64,000 bases of DNA from assembly GCF_011684115.1 (NCBI RefSeq), contig NZ_JAADJV010000001.1:1612001-1676000 (forward strand). The letters are read 5' to 3'. Within the stretch, counting starts at the first letter, position 1. Every line of letters begins with the position of its first letter. Of this stretch, positions 54,504 through 63,157 are shown one piece after another. Source of the stretch: Rahnella aceris (lineage in GTDB: Bacteria; Pseudomonadota; Gammaproteobacteria; Enterobacterales; Enterobacteriaceae). The notes under the pieces are model-generated. The model had not been told where the DNA came from and searched no databases. It saw nothing but the letters and a program-made list of their open reading frames with translations. The position numbers and the translations under genes are program-made.

Positions 54504-55514
54504 TTAAACCTGCGGATGATACGCAAACAGTGCCGGTGCACCGCCGGTATGAATGAACAGGATCGGGCCTTCATCCGGGAACAAATCACGCGCTATACCG
54601 TCGAGCAATCCGGCCATCGCTTTGCCGGTATACACCGGATCCAGCAGCATGGCTTCCTGCTCTGCCAGCAATTTCACGGCGGCGGTTCCGGCTTCATTTG
54701 GCTCACCGTAGCGTGGCGCAAAATATTCGTCCCACAAGGTAATTGACGGCGTTTTCTCACCCAGTTGTAATTGTGTTGTCACTTCCCGGGCAATGGCTTC
54801 AACTTTGGGACGCTGGGCATCGGCACTGCGCGACACTGTCACACCAATCAACTGCGTGTCTGGCATTAAATGTTGCAAAGCGACGGCCAGACCAGCGTGC
54901 GTACCGGCGCTGCCCGATGCCACCACCACGGCACTGAAATCCACAAAACTGGCCGAAGACTGCTCGGCGATTTCCAGCGCGCACTGCACGTAGCCGAGTG
55001 CACCAAGCGCATTGGAACCGCCAACCGGCACGACGTAGGGACGAAAACCTTGTGCTTCCAGACGTTCGGCTTGTTCTGCAAGCTGCGCCATCGGGTCATC
55101 AAGCGCGTCACACATCACCACTTCCACATTGAACAGATCCAGCAGCAGACGGTTGCCGTTGCTCAGATAATTGACTTCGGTGGTGCCGATCGGGTTTTCC
55201 AGCAACGCAACGCATTTCAGGCCCAGTTTGGCGGCCACGGCGGCGGTCTGGCGTACATGATTTGACTGAATGGCACCAGCGGTCACCAGCGTATCCGCAC
55301 CTTCTGCCAGCGCTGCGGCGGCCAGATATTCCAGTTTGCGCAGCTTGTTACCGCCCATCGCCAGCGGCGTGATGTCATCGCGTTTAATGTAAATGTCACG
55401 TCCGGCGTATTCGGAAAGACGATGCAGTTTTTCCAGCGGCGTGGCGCTGCCCAGTAAATCGATCCGATCGAAGGCTTCCAGCCGGGTTTTAAGCAAAGAA
55501 ATTTTAGCAGGCAC
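54504..55514 (-). CDS. dcyD: D-cysteine desulfhydrase
   Basis: A 336-residue PLP enzyme converting D-cysteine to pyruvate, H2S and ammonia. The PLP Lys lies in [14 protein letters not shown] near residue 55; [16 protein letters not shown] and [18 protein letters not shown] are family hallmarks, and the end [18 protein letters not shown] matches E. coli. A GTG at 55514 preceded by GGGGAA is taken as the start (VPAKISL), 11 codons inside the longer frame from 55547. Here dcyD precedes tcyJ, whereas in E. coli tcyJ comes first. Confidence 0.94.
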   Translation of the reverse strand: MPAKISLLKTRLEAFDRIDLLGSATPLEKLHRLSEYAGRDIYIKRDDITPLAMGGNKLRKLEYLAAAALAEGADTLVTAGAIQSNHVRQTAAVAAKLGLKCVALLENPIGTTEVNYLSNGNRLLLDLFNVEVVMCDALDDPMAQLAEQAERLEAQGFRPYVVPVGGSNALGALGYVQCALEIAEQSSASFVDFSAVVVASGSAGTHAGLAVALQHLMPDTQLIGVTVSRSADAQRPKVEAIAREVTTQLQLGEKTPSITLWDEYFAPRYGEPNEAGTAAVKLLAEQEAMLLDPVYTGKAMAGLLDGIARDLFPDEGPILFIHTGGAPALFAYHPQV

Positions 55515-55637
55515 GATGTTCCCCTGACGCACAGCACGGTGCCGCACGAAGTCGTTATAGTCGAAGTTGGTTTGAGTTTAGAGACAGGTTATTGAGTAAG
55601 TATATAAAGAATTTATAGAAACTGCGGACAGATTCAA

Positions 55638-55670
55638 GACAAAAAAACAGGCTCCCGGAGGAGCCTGTTT
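55638..55670 (-). terminator. intrinsic terminator of the fliAZ transcript
   Basis: AAACAGGCTCC / GGAGCCTGTTT stem followed on the minus strand by seven T. It lies 33 bases beyond the fliZ stop, so the cystine genes need their own promoter. Confidence 0.85.
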
Positions 55671-55702
55671 GTGCATTGCGTGTCAGTCTGTCTGAGATCC
55701 GA

Positions 55703-56209
55703 TTACGCGGATTTCTGCCAGGCCAGATACTGGTCGTATTTGCGCAGGGCAATACGGTAGTTGTCATGACCCGCCACCGGCAAATCATTGATGATCCGCT
55801 GGTGGATACTGTCCCCTGAAAGTTTATCCAGAGGATAGTTGTTTGCAGAGAGGATTTCATCCAGACGGCGGAGGCGGACAACATACTCGCGCACCGTGCT
55901 GTGATTCATCTCAGTCTGCTCAAACAGATATTGCTTAAACGCCATAATGTCAAAATAGGACGAATGGCTGTTACAGCTTATCTCACTGCAAAAACGACAC
56001 AGTGCGGTCAGTTCCTGCGACAGGTTGTGCCACACGTCATCATCAATAGGCTGGTCCATCTTGGCGATGGCCTCTTTATTGATGATTTGCCCGCGAAACA
56101 CCAGTGCCATCCTGTCGAGTTCTTTTGCACACTGTGAGCAATGAGTCTGACTGTGTTTAAAATCTTTAAGATAACGGCTTAAAGGCCTTGTTTTGATTCC
56201 CGCTGGCAT
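55703..56209 (-). CDS. fliZ: FliZ, flagellar regulator
   Basis: A 168-residue DNA-binding regulator without signal peptide or membrane segment, with the characteristic N-terminus PLSRYLKDFKHSQTHCSQC. FliZ antagonises RpoS-dependent genes and stimulates FlhDC activity. It is 54 bases downstream of fliA and co-transcribed with it. ATG at 56209 used. Followed by the terminator at 55638-55670. Confidence 0.9.
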   Translation of the reverse strand: MPAGIKTRPLSRYLKDFKHSQTHCSQCAKELDRMALVFRGQIINKEAIAKMDQPIDDDVWHNLSQELTALCRFCSEISCNSHSSYFDIMAFKQYLFEQTEMNHSTVREYVVRLRRLDEILSANNYPLDKLSGDSIHQRIINDLPVAGHDNYRIALRKYDQYLAWQKSA

Positions 56210-56263
56210 AAATTTATTCCTGATAAGGGATATAAAATGTATAACCGGCCAGGAAAAAGCGGA

Positions 56264-56986
56264 TCAGTGGTCGTTGGCCAGGCGTGTTCGCAAACGCTTA
56301 ATCGCCTGACTGTGGAGCTGGCTTACACGGGATTCCCCGACGTCCAGCACCGCCCCGATCTCTTTTAAATTCAACTCTTCCTGGTAGTAAAGCGTAAGTA
56401 CCAACTTCTCCCGTTCAGGTAACGCATCGATAGCTTCCATCACCCGGTGGCGTAAATTACCCTCCAACAGATGATGTAACGGGTTGGCCTCTTCGTGCCC
56501 TTCCATCAATGCCTCGGCAGTATCGCCGTGCTCTTCGCGCCATTCGTCATAAGAAAACAACTGGCTACTGTTCGTATCCATTAATATCTGCCGGTATTCC
56601 TCAATGGGAATATCCAGCACCTGCGCCACCTCTCCTTCACTCGGCGGTCGCCCTAATTTCTGTTCTGCGCTATGCATCGCCTGGGACACTTCACGCGCAT
56701 TACGTCTGACACTACGCGGCACCCAGTCGCGGCTACGCAACTCATCGAGCATGGCGCCGCGAATACGCTGAACGGCATACGTCGTAAACGCCGTCCCCTG
56801 CATCGCATCAAAACGCTCAACCGCATTTAACAGGCCGATCCCGCCCGCTTGCAGTAGATCATCAAGCTCTACGCTGGCGGGAAGCCGCACCTGCAAACGC
56901 AGGGCTTCATGGCGCACAAGCGGAACATAGCGCTGCCACAAAGAATTTTTGTCTATCACGCCGTCGGCGGTATACAGATCGCTCAC
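56264..56986 (-). CDS. fliA: flagellar sigma factor FliA (sigma-28)
   Basis: A 240-residue sigma-28. Region 2 (LDDLLQAGGIGLLNAVERFD, YAVQRIRGAMLDELRSRDWVP) recognises the -10 element; region 4 at the C-terminus (LKEIGAVLDVGESRVSQLHSQ) recognises the -35. It turns on class 3 flagellar genes including fliC and fliD here. Class 2 gene in known systems, driven by FlhDC. The 310-base upstream region before fliC's end holds its promoter. Confidence 0.97.
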   Translation of the reverse strand: MSDLYTADGVIDKNSLWQRYVPLVRHEALRLQVRLPASVELDDLLQAGGIGLLNAVERFDAMQGTAFTTYAVQRIRGAMLDELRSRDWVPRSVRRNAREVSQAMHSAEQKLGRPPSEGEVAQVLDIPIEEYRQILMDTNSSQLFSYDEWREEHGDTAEALMEGHEEANPLHHLLEGNLRHRVMEAIDALPEREKLVLTLYYQEELNLKEIGAVLDVGESRVSQLHSQAIKRLRTRLANDH

Positions 56987-57294
56987 TGTCGTAACCTGGC
57001 AAATTTAGGGTCAGTATCATTGTGCCAGTGATAATCGCTAATCAATCGGCTGAATAAGGCCTGAAAAACGCGGTTATTTTGATTATGTCTCGCAGATTCT
57101 GTTTGCAGACGTCCGCCGGTAACACCGCAAACGATTGACTAAAAAACAATCTCAACATAAAGATTATCTTAAATTATACCAGCGAATGCCCCGCATTAAT
57201 CCTTAAGAATGGTAAATTTTAGTTAAAAAAAACCCCGCCGGAGCGGGGTTTGTTCTGTTTGTAACCGAACTGCGTAATTTGTCGACTAAGACAA
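56987..57294. other. fliA upstream / fliC downstream region
   Basis: About 308 bases. It includes the fliC terminator (57223-57252) and the fliA promoter region on the minus strand. GCCGATTG at about 57041-57048 (minus strand) looks like a sigma-28 -10 element but has no TAAA at the right distance. FlhDC boxes could not be assigned with confidence. Confidence 0.5.
57223..57252 (-). terminator. intrinsic terminator of fliC
   Basis: AACCCCGC / GCGGGGTT stem with a short loop, followed on the minus strand by eight T, about 43 bases beyond the fliC stop. Confidence 0.9.
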
Positions 57295-58575
57295 TTATTG
57301 CAGCAGGGACAGTACAGACTGAGGAACCTGGTTAGCTTTAGACAATACTGAAGTACCAGCCTGCTGCAGGATCTGTGCTTTAGACATTGCTGAAACTTCT
57401 GTTGCGTAGTCAGCATCCTGAATACGGCTCTGTGCAGAAGACAGGTTAGTCGTGGTGTTGTCCAGGTTGGTGATGGCAGAATCGAAACGGTTCTGAACCG
57501 CACCCAGTGAAGAACGGAAGGTGTCAACTTTAGCGATAGCAGCGTCGATTGCTTTCAGTGGGTCAGAAGTCGCAACGCCAGTGTAAGCGTTGGTGTTAGC
57601 AGCACTGGCGATGTCGCCGATGGTGCTTGCAACGTTCGCAGTACCGGTAGCGCCGCCGTCAACGATAGCGCCAGCTGCAGTTTTGTAGTCTTTACCCTGA
57701 ACGGTAACGTAACCTACTGCTGCGCCAGTGGCGTCTGCGCCAACTTTAACCAGTTTGCCAGTCTGAGTACCTGCAGTAACACCGTTGTCAGTGTCAGTGT
57801 AAGAAACGTCAGTGGTGTTCAGTGTTACAGCGCCAGTTGCGTCATCTACAGATGCAGCGTAGTTGCTGGTACCATCAGAAACAACGTAAGTTGCAGTCGC
57901 TGCGCCAGCTGCTGTCTGAACGTTTTTCAGAGACAGTTTGCTTGCGTCCAGGCCCAGAGAAGTTGCCGCTGCAGACAGGTCAACGTTTTTCAGGGAGCCG
58001 CTTGCGCCAACCTGAGTGATTGCATCGCTGGTTTTCAGTGCGTTGCTTGCTACTGAGAAACCGTTCAGACCCAGAGTGGTAGAGTCGATTTTCTGCAGGT
58101 CGATGTCGATAGTCTGACCATCGTTAGCGCCAACCTGGATTTTCATCGTCTGGTTAGAGGCCAGTACGTTCACGCCGTTGAACTGAGTCTGACCAGATAC
58201 ACGGTCGATTTCAGACAGACGGGAAGTGATTTCGTCCTGGATTGAGGTCAGGTCGGAATCGGAGTTGGTGCCGTTAGCAGCCTGAACAGACAGCTCACGA
58301 ATACGTTGTAAGTTGTTGTTGATTTCGCTCAGTGAACCTTCAGTGGTCTGCGCAACAGAGATACCGTCGTTGGCGTTACGTGAAGCCTGAGTCAGACCGT
58401 TGATGTTAGAAGTGAAGCGGTTAGCAATCGCCTGACCAGCAGCATCGTCTTTTGCGCTGTTGATACGCAGACCGGAGGACAGACGCTCGATAGCGGTGCT
58501 CAGAGCGGACTGGGATTTGTTCAGGTTGTTCTGAGTCATCAGAGACAGCGTGTTGGTATTGATAACTTGAGCCAT
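57295..58575 (-). CDS. fliC: flagellin FliC
   Basis: A 426-residue flagellin. The conserved N-terminal D0/D1 part (MAQVINTNTLSLMTQNNLNK... and LSSGLRINSAKDDAAGQAIA) runs to about residue 175. The C-terminal D1/D0 part starts near 340 and ends in LSLLQ. The middle (about 180-330), rich in Ala, Thr, Val and Asp, is the surface-exposed variable domain. The start MAQVINTN is unambiguous. Transcribed from a sigma-28 promoter at 58646-58672, terminated by the hairpin 57223-57252. Confidence 0.97.
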   Translation of the reverse strand: MAQVINTNTLSLMTQNNLNKSQSALSTAIERLSSGLRINSAKDDAAGQAIANRFTSNINGLTQASRNANDGISVAQTTEGSLSEINNNLQRIRELSVQAANGTNSDSDLTSIQDEITSRLSEIDRVSGQTQFNGVNVLASNQTMKIQVGANDGQTIDIDLQKIDSTTLGLNGFSVASNALKTSDAITQVGASGSLKNVDLSAAATSLGLDASKLSLKNVQTAAGAATATYVVSDGTSNYAASVDDATGAVTLNTTDVSYTDTDNGVTAGTQTGKLVKVGADATGAAVGYVTVQGKDYKTAAGAIVDGGATGTANVASTIGDIASAANTNAYTGVATSDPLKAIDAAIAKVDTFRSSLGAVQNRFDSAITNLDNTTTNLSSAQSRIQDADYATEVSAMSKAQILQQAGTSVLSKANQVPQSVLSLLQ

Positions 58576-58645
58576 GAGTGTATTCCTTCAAATCTGGTTA
58601 AGGGTTCGGGCTTATTGCCCACGGCGTTCATCACCGTCCAAACTT

Positions 58646-58672
58646 GTATCGGCGGTACTGCGGTAACCTTTA
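58646..58672 (-). promoter_or_regulatory. sigma-28 promoter of fliC
   Basis: Minus strand reading: TAAA, 15 bases, GCCGATAC, an almost perfect match to the FliA consensus TAAA-N15-GCCGATAA, about 70 bases upstream of the fliC start. Confidence 0.9.
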
Positions 58673-58764
58673 GAATTATTTCTCAAAAAATCCGGTTTTC
58701 TTACTTTGAGAATTACCCTTCCTTATACCGCCTATTCACGCCATTACTTTTTGTTGTGATCTAT

Positions 58765-58791
58765 TAAACTTTTTCTCCGTCGTGCCGATAG
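58765..58791 (+). promoter_or_regulatory. sigma-28 promoter of fliDST
   Basis: TAAA at 58765-58768, 15 bases, GCCGATAG at 58784-58791: matches the FliA consensus except for the last base. About 160 bases upstream of fliD. Confidence 0.9.
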
Positions 58792-58950
58792 GGCTTAAAG
58801 ACTCTTTTATACCTAAAGTCATTGGAGTTGCAGTAAGCGGCGAGGGAGTGAACCCGTTACCTGACATCCGTCAGGAAAACCGGTGAACGAACGAAGCGAA
58901 GGCGACTGTAAATTCACGTACTCAGGGCAATCAAACTGTAAAGGATAATT

Positions 58951-60387
58951 ATGGCCACTTCAGGCACTATCTCTTCATTAGGTATCGGTTCAGGTTTACA
59001 ACTTTCAGACCTGCTGGATAACCTGACGACTGCAGAAAAAAAACGTTTAACCCCGATCACCGCGGCACAAACCAGCTATAGCGCCAAACTGACGGCCTAT
59101 GGCACGCTCCAAAGCGCATTACAAACTTTTTCTGACGCTGCGACCGCATTGTCATCGACCAATACTTACGGGGCGACCACGGCTTCGTCGAGCAACACGT
59201 CTGCGTTCAGTGTGACAACCGGCACCGGCGCCGCGGCGGGTAAATATTCCGTTTCCGTGACACAGCTGGCCTCTGCGCAGTCTTTGGTTTCTGCCACGCA
59301 GTCGAGCAATAAAACCGCACTGGGCGCCACGACCACTGATAATACCCGTACCCTGACCATCAGCCAGGGCGACGGCAGTAAACCACTGAGCATCAAACTG
59401 ACCGATGATCAGACTTCACTGACCGGTGTTCGTGATGCGATCAATAAAGCCGGTGGCGGTGTCACGGCCAGTATCGTCAAAGTGGATGACAGCAGCTACA
59501 AGCTGGTACTGAGCGCGAACAATACCGGTACCAATTCAGAAATGACCGTCAGCGTCACCGGTGATGACCAGCTGAATAATATTATCGGATATAACTCATC
59601 CACCGGCACCGGTGCGATGACCGAAAATGCCACAGCAGGCAATGCCAAGCTGACCTTTAATGGCATCGATCTGGAACGTCAAAGCAACACCATCAGTGAC
59701 GCGCAGGACGGGATTACGTTAAATCTGACCGGCACGACCACAACCGCAGCAACGCTGACAGTGGCGAAAGATACCTCCACAGCCTCCACCGCTATCCAGA
59801 CTTTTGTTGATGCGTATAACAAGTTGCAGGATACGTTCTCCAGCCTGACCAAGTTCACAGCCACCGCGACGAACACCGATACGGCTGACAGTACCAACGG
59901 CGCATTACTGGGTGACAGCGCACTGCGTACCATCCAGACACGTCTGAAGTCAGCGATCACCGGCGTCTCGGGTTCTGGTTCAGTAAGTTCATTGCAGAGT
60001 ATCGGTATTACCACTGACCCGGACACCGGTAAGCTGGAAGTTGACAGCACCAAGCTGAGTGCAGCGTTAACCAGTAACCCGAATGCTGTGCAGACCATGA
60101 TGGTAGGTGACGGCAAAACCACCGGCGTGATGACCAACATCAGCAACCTGAACAGCGGGTTCCTGAACACCAGCACCGGTACGATTGCTAATGCCCAAAC
60201 AGCCGTGAACACCACGCTGAAAAGCCTCACCGAGCAGTACAACAAGGTGAACACCAGCATTAACGACACCATCGCCCGTTATAAAACGCAATTCACGGCA
60301 CTTGATGTCTCGATCCAGAAGCTCAACAGCACAGCGGATTATCTGACGCAGCAGTTCGAAGCTATGTCCTCATCAAGTTCAAGCTAG
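58951..60387 (+). CDS. fliD: flagellar filament cap protein FliD
   Basis: A 478-residue filament cap (HAP2) that guides flagellin into the growing filament. FliD N-terminal region: SLGIGSGLQLSDLLDNLTTAEKKRL near residues 10-34. The central domains are Thr/Ser-rich, typical of exposed cap leg and head domains; the C-terminal coil near residues 420-478 (LTEQYNKVNTSINDTIARYK and LNSTADYLTQQFEAM) forms the D0 coiled-coil. Start at ATG 58951 behind AAAGGATAATT. First gene of fliDST. Confidence 0.96.
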   Translation: MATSGTISSLGIGSGLQLSDLLDNLTTAEKKRLTPITAAQTSYSAKLTAYGTLQSALQTFSDAATALSSTNTYGATTASSSNTSAFSVTTGTGAAAGKYSVSVTQLASAQSLVSATQSSNKTALGATTTDNTRTLTISQGDGSKPLSIKLTDDQTSLTGVRDAINKAGGGVTASIVKVDDSSYKLVLSANNTGTNSEMTVSVTGDDQLNNIIGYNSSTGTGAMTENATAGNAKLTFNGIDLERQSNTISDAQDGITLNLTGTTTTAATLTVAKDTSTASTAIQTFVDAYNKLQDTFSSLTKFTATATNTDTADSTNGALLGDSALRTIQTRLKSAITGVSGSGSVSSLQSIGITTDPDTGKLEVDSTKLSAALTSNPNAVQTMMVGDGKTTGVMTNISNLNSGFLNTSTGTIANAQTAVNTTLKSLTEQYNKVNTSINDTIARYKTQFTALDVSIQKLNSTADYLTQQFEAMSSSSSS

Positions 60388-60401
60388 TAAGGAAACTGAA
60401 T

Positions 60402-60839
60402 ATGTATAATGCAAAAGGAACTCAGGCCTACGCACAGGTAGGCCTTGAAAGTGGCGTCATGAGCGCCACTCCGTATCAGCTGGTGACGATGTTATTCGAC
60501 GGGGCGCGCAGCGCCCTGATCCGTGCTCGTATTTTTATCCAGCAGGGCAGCATTGCCGAAAAAGGCAAATCACTGTCTATGGCAATTAACATTATCGACA
60601 GCGGACTGAAAGCCGGATTAAGTCGTGAAAAAGGCGATCCTGAATTAGTGGATAACCTCGAAGCGCTTTATTCCTATATGGTCCGTCGTTTATTGCATGC
60701 AAATTTACACAACGATCAAGAGGCCATCGCTGAGGTGCTGACCTTGCTTGAAAATATCGCCGATGCCTGGCGGCAAATCGGCCCAAACTACCACCCGTCG
60801 CAGGACCAATATAATGGATCAACATCAGTATCTGGTTAA
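60402..60839 (+). CDS. fliS: flagellin chaperone FliS
   Basis: A 145-residue export chaperone binding the C-terminus of flagellin to prevent premature assembly. Contains YAQVGLESGVMSATPYQLVTMLFDGA near residues 10-35 (quoted in part), the FliS hallmark, and an all-helical rest. It follows fliD by 14 bases and overlaps fliT by 26. Confidence 0.95.
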   Translation: MYNAKGTQAYAQVGLESGVMSATPYQLVTMLFDGARSALIRARIFIQQGSIAEKGKSLSMAINIIDSGLKAGLSREKGDPELVDNLEALYSYMVRRLLHANLHNDQEAIAEVLTLLENIADAWRQIGPNYHPSQDQYNGSTSVSG

Positions 60840-61176
60840 TGAATATCAACTGATCCTGTCTTTAAGCGAGCAGATGTTGCGGCTGGCGAGAGAAGAGAAA
60901 TGGGATGAGCTGGTTGAGCTCGAAGTCAGTTACGTCAAAGCAGTCGAAGCCACGACCCGGTTACCGATGTCAGAACAGACATCGGTAATGATTCAGAATG
61001 ATGTCCGCCGCTATTTGCGCATTATTCTTGATAACGAAAATACGATTAAAACATTGTTACAAGCCCGGATGAATAAACTCACCGAGCTGATTGGTCAGTC
61101 GTCCCGACAACAACAAGTGAATACGACTTACGGAAAAATTGACCTCCGTTCGATTGCCTTCGGCGATCGCCAATAA
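60814..61176 (+). CDS. fliT: flagellar chaperone FliT
   Basis: A 120-residue helical protein that chaperones FliD and binds FlhDC as an anti-activator. The open frame begins at 60748 inside fliS, but the ATG at 60814 (MDQHQYLVNEY) has AGGA eight bases upstream and gives the family start. Helical, with LVELEVSYVKAVEATTR near residue 30. Confidence 0.9.
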   Translation: MDQHQYLVNEYQLILSLSEQMLRLAREEKWDELVELEVSYVKAVEATTRLPMSEQTSVMIQNDVRRYLRIILDNENTIKTLLQARMNKLTELIGQSSRQQQVNTTYGKIDLRSIAFGDRQ

Positions 61177-61237
61177 TTATTAAATATTTGTTTGTTTTCT
61201 TTCCAATATTTCTTGTGCAAAAATAAGGTTTCAGAGG

Positions 61238-61273
61238 CAGAGAGCGCCTGGCTGCCAGGGCTAGTTCTCTCTG
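61238..61273. other. two-part hairpin after fliT
   Basis: CAGAGAG (61238-61244) pairs with CTCTCTG (61267-61273), enclosing CTGG-CTG-CCAG. No T-run follows, so it is either a weak end of the fliDST transcript or the leader of the regulator gene downstream. Confidence 0.45.
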
Positions 61274-61388
61274 TCTGCTCCCATAACTTACACATATTAA
61301 CCGGCAGCCTGTTTGTATTAGCAAAGCGGGAATTATTTATCAGGCAGCACACTACAGGTTGCCGTCGTCATTTTCGGGCATCATCATC

Positions 61389-62243
61389 ATGGTTCGTAAA
61401 ATAAAAGTGACTCCAGGGATAGGAACCATTTCTCTGCTTATTCAGCATAGTGAACTTTTTATTCATGATGTTTATATTGATAAGCCACAATTGGTTCTCA
61501 TTCAGAACGGAAGCCTCTCAATTACGGATCAGGCACAGCAAGTCACACTGCAGGCTGGCGAAATGCTGGTGCTTAACAGTGGACAAACGTTGAGCATGAC
61601 TCACCATTTATCCGGAAATGGCCCTTTCAGCTGCGCCATCATGGCATGGGATCATCAGTTACTCAGTGATGCAGGCCTGCACGCAACCGGCTTCAGCCCG
61701 CCACTTCTTGCTGTTAATACCCTGCAAGTCATTCCGCACATCCCCGGTGCGTTCAAACAAAGTTTTACCGACACTCACTCAGCCATTCTCTGGCACCATG
61801 GTCTGCCCGCACCGATAACCCGCCACCGCATGCTCGAACAGTTACTCTGGCTTTCGCAACTGGGTGTGCGGTATTCCGTACAGCACAGTGAAAGCGTGAC
61901 AGATAACGTACGTGAATTATTAGTCAATAATCTGCATAAATCATTTACCGCCGCCGAAGTGGCAGAAAAGCTGATGATGAATGAAGTGATGTTGCGCAGA
62001 CGTCTTGCGGGCGAAAATTGTGTGCTGCGAAATCTGATGATCGATGTACGCATGACCCACGCACTGCGGTTGTTGCAATGCACCGATCTGGCCATTTCAC
62101 ATATTGCACATCAGGTAGGTTATGAAAGCGGCTCGCGTTTTGCCGAGCGTTTCCGGAAACGTTTTGGATTCGCCCCTACCGCCATCCGTGGTCATTTACG
62201 CCCCCTTTCTACCCCTGCGCCGCTCACAATCGACAACATATAA
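61389..62243 (+). CDS. AraC-family transcriptional regulator
   Basis: A 284-residue regulator. The C-terminal 100 residues contain two helix-turn-helix units (FTAAEVAEKLMMNEVMLRRRL, quoted in part, and the signature ISHIAHQVGYESGSRFAERFRKRFG). The N-terminal part looks like a cupin effector domain (VLIQNGSLSITDQAQQVTLQAGEMLVL). The frame opens at a TTG at 61359, but ATG 61389 is preferred; neither has a strong ribosome site. No obvious target genes nearby. Confidence 0.82.
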   Translation: MVRKIKVTPGIGTISLLIQHSELFIHDVYIDKPQLVLIQNGSLSITDQAQQVTLQAGEMLVLNSGQTLSMTHHLSGNGPFSCAIMAWDHQLLSDAGLHATGFSPPLLAVNTLQVIPHIPGAFKQSFTDTHSAILWHHGLPAPITRHRMLEQLLWLSQLGVRYSVQHSESVTDNVRELLVNNLHKSFTAAEVAEKLMMNEVMLRRRLAGENCVLRNLMIDVRMTHALRLLQCTDLAISHIAHQVGYESGSRFAERFRKRFGFAPTAIRGHLRPLSTPAPLTIDNI

Positions 62244-62361
62244 CAACTCGCGCCAAACAGATACAATACAAAACCTTGAGTAACATCACACAATATTTGA
62301 TTACCAGATGTTAACGGAATATCATACACGCCGTTATTTTATTCATGGGCAGGAGTGAGTT

Positions 62362-62538
62362 GTGCACGTTTGGTGGGAAGTGATTAAAACAATTTACTGG
62401 GGCGGATTGGGCATTGCGGTGCTGTTCACTTTGCTGGTGAGCCGCGATACGATAAAAATAAGACTGTTAACTTCCGGTATTATCGGATTTACCTGGCCGA
62501 TGAGTCTGCCGGTCGTCCTTCTCTTCTCTCTGTTCTGA
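62362..62538 (+). CDS. GhoT-like small membrane toxin (orphan)
   Basis: A 58-residue protein started by GTG at 62362 with AGGAG six bases upstream. Two membrane segments, with a C-terminus GFTWPMSLPVVLLFSLF that matches the end of E. coli GhoT (TWPMSLPVALLFSLF). GhoT is the type V toxin that depolarises the membrane and is kept silent by the mRNA-cleaving antitoxin GhoS. No ghoS-like gene precedes it here: the upstream gene is an AraC regulator. The first half differs from E. coli GhoT. Confidence 0.75.
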   Translation: MHVWWEVIKTIYWGGLGIAVLFTLLVSRDTIKIRLLTSGIIGFTWPMSLPVVLLFSLF

Positions 62539-62632
62539 GTTTGCCTGCACTGAATGTCCTCTTAATATCTTGAACCCGGCCTGCTGACCGGGATCAGATA
62601 ACTGCAAGACAGTGTTATTGCGAGACAATGTG

Positions 62633-62791
62633 TTATTTGCGAGTCTGCACCCAAAATCCGTGGATTAGACCCGGCAGGTAACCGCAAAGTGTCAGGATAA
62701 TGTTCAGCAGAAACGCACCGCCGAAACCGTTGCCAATCAATACGCCCAATGGCGGCACAAGAATTGTGATCAATACTCTCCAGAATCCCAT
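62633..62791 (-). CDS. yqaE: YqaE/Pmp3 family small membrane protein
   Basis: A 52-residue protein of UPF0057, the same length as E. coli YqaE: MGFWRVLITILVPPLGVL at the start and YLPGLIHGFWVQTRK at the end. Two membrane segments. Members are linked to membrane potential and stress tolerance. An AGGGAGAG site lies just before the ATG at 62791. Confidence 0.9.
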   Translation of the reverse strand: MGFWRVLITILVPPLGVLIGNGFGGAFLLNIILTLCGYLPGLIHGFWVQTRK

Positions 62792-62861
62792 CTTACTCTC
62801 CCTTTGGTTATCATTGTGTTAACGATAGCGCATGAGAAATGAAACGGGCATCAGATGAAAC

Positions 62862-63116
62862 CTAATTGATCAGCTCCAGCATAATTTCAACATCCCGCCG
62901 TGTTTTTTCCAGCATGTCGGTATCGCCGTTGCGGTGTTCAGCATCCGACACCTGGTGGATCTGGCGCATCTGCCATCTCACCTGATTCTTTTGTTCGTCG
63001 GTCATACTGCGACACATCACAATGATAAAGTTTCGCAGCATCATCTGTTGCATGGCAGTTTCTTCAGCTTGCTTGTTGACCGACATGACCAAATCTATAA
63101 CATGTTTTTCTGCCAT
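62862..63116 (-). CDS. unknown 84-residue cytosolic protein
   Basis: A methionine-rich helical protein, MAEKHVIDLVMSVNKQAEE at the N-terminus, with no signal peptide or membrane segment. The ATG at 63116 is preceded by AGGAA. Its pattern of helices resembles short YecF-like proteins of the fli-tcy neighbourhood but similarity is too weak to assign. It is divergent from the DUF4186 gene, 41 bases apart. Confidence 0.65.
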   Translation of the reverse strand: MAEKHVIDLVMSVNKQAEETAMQQMMLRNFIIVMCRSMTDEQKNQVRWQMRQIHQVSDAEHRNGDTDMLEKTRRDVEIMLELIN

Positions 63117-63157
63117 TGCAGGTTCCTGCGGGAGTGGAATAGTCAGGCCAGACTAAC

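Larger units (their letters stand above)
58576..58950. other. fliC / fliD divergent control region
   Basis: About 375 bases between the divergent fliC and fliD, holding the two sigma-28 promoters listed separately. Further plus-strand leader of about 150 bases precedes fliD. No ORF is supported. Confidence 0.7.

Noticed and set aside
57041..57048. sigma-28 promoter upstream of fliA
   Set aside because: A -10-like GCCGATTG is present but no TAAA lies 15 bases upstream.
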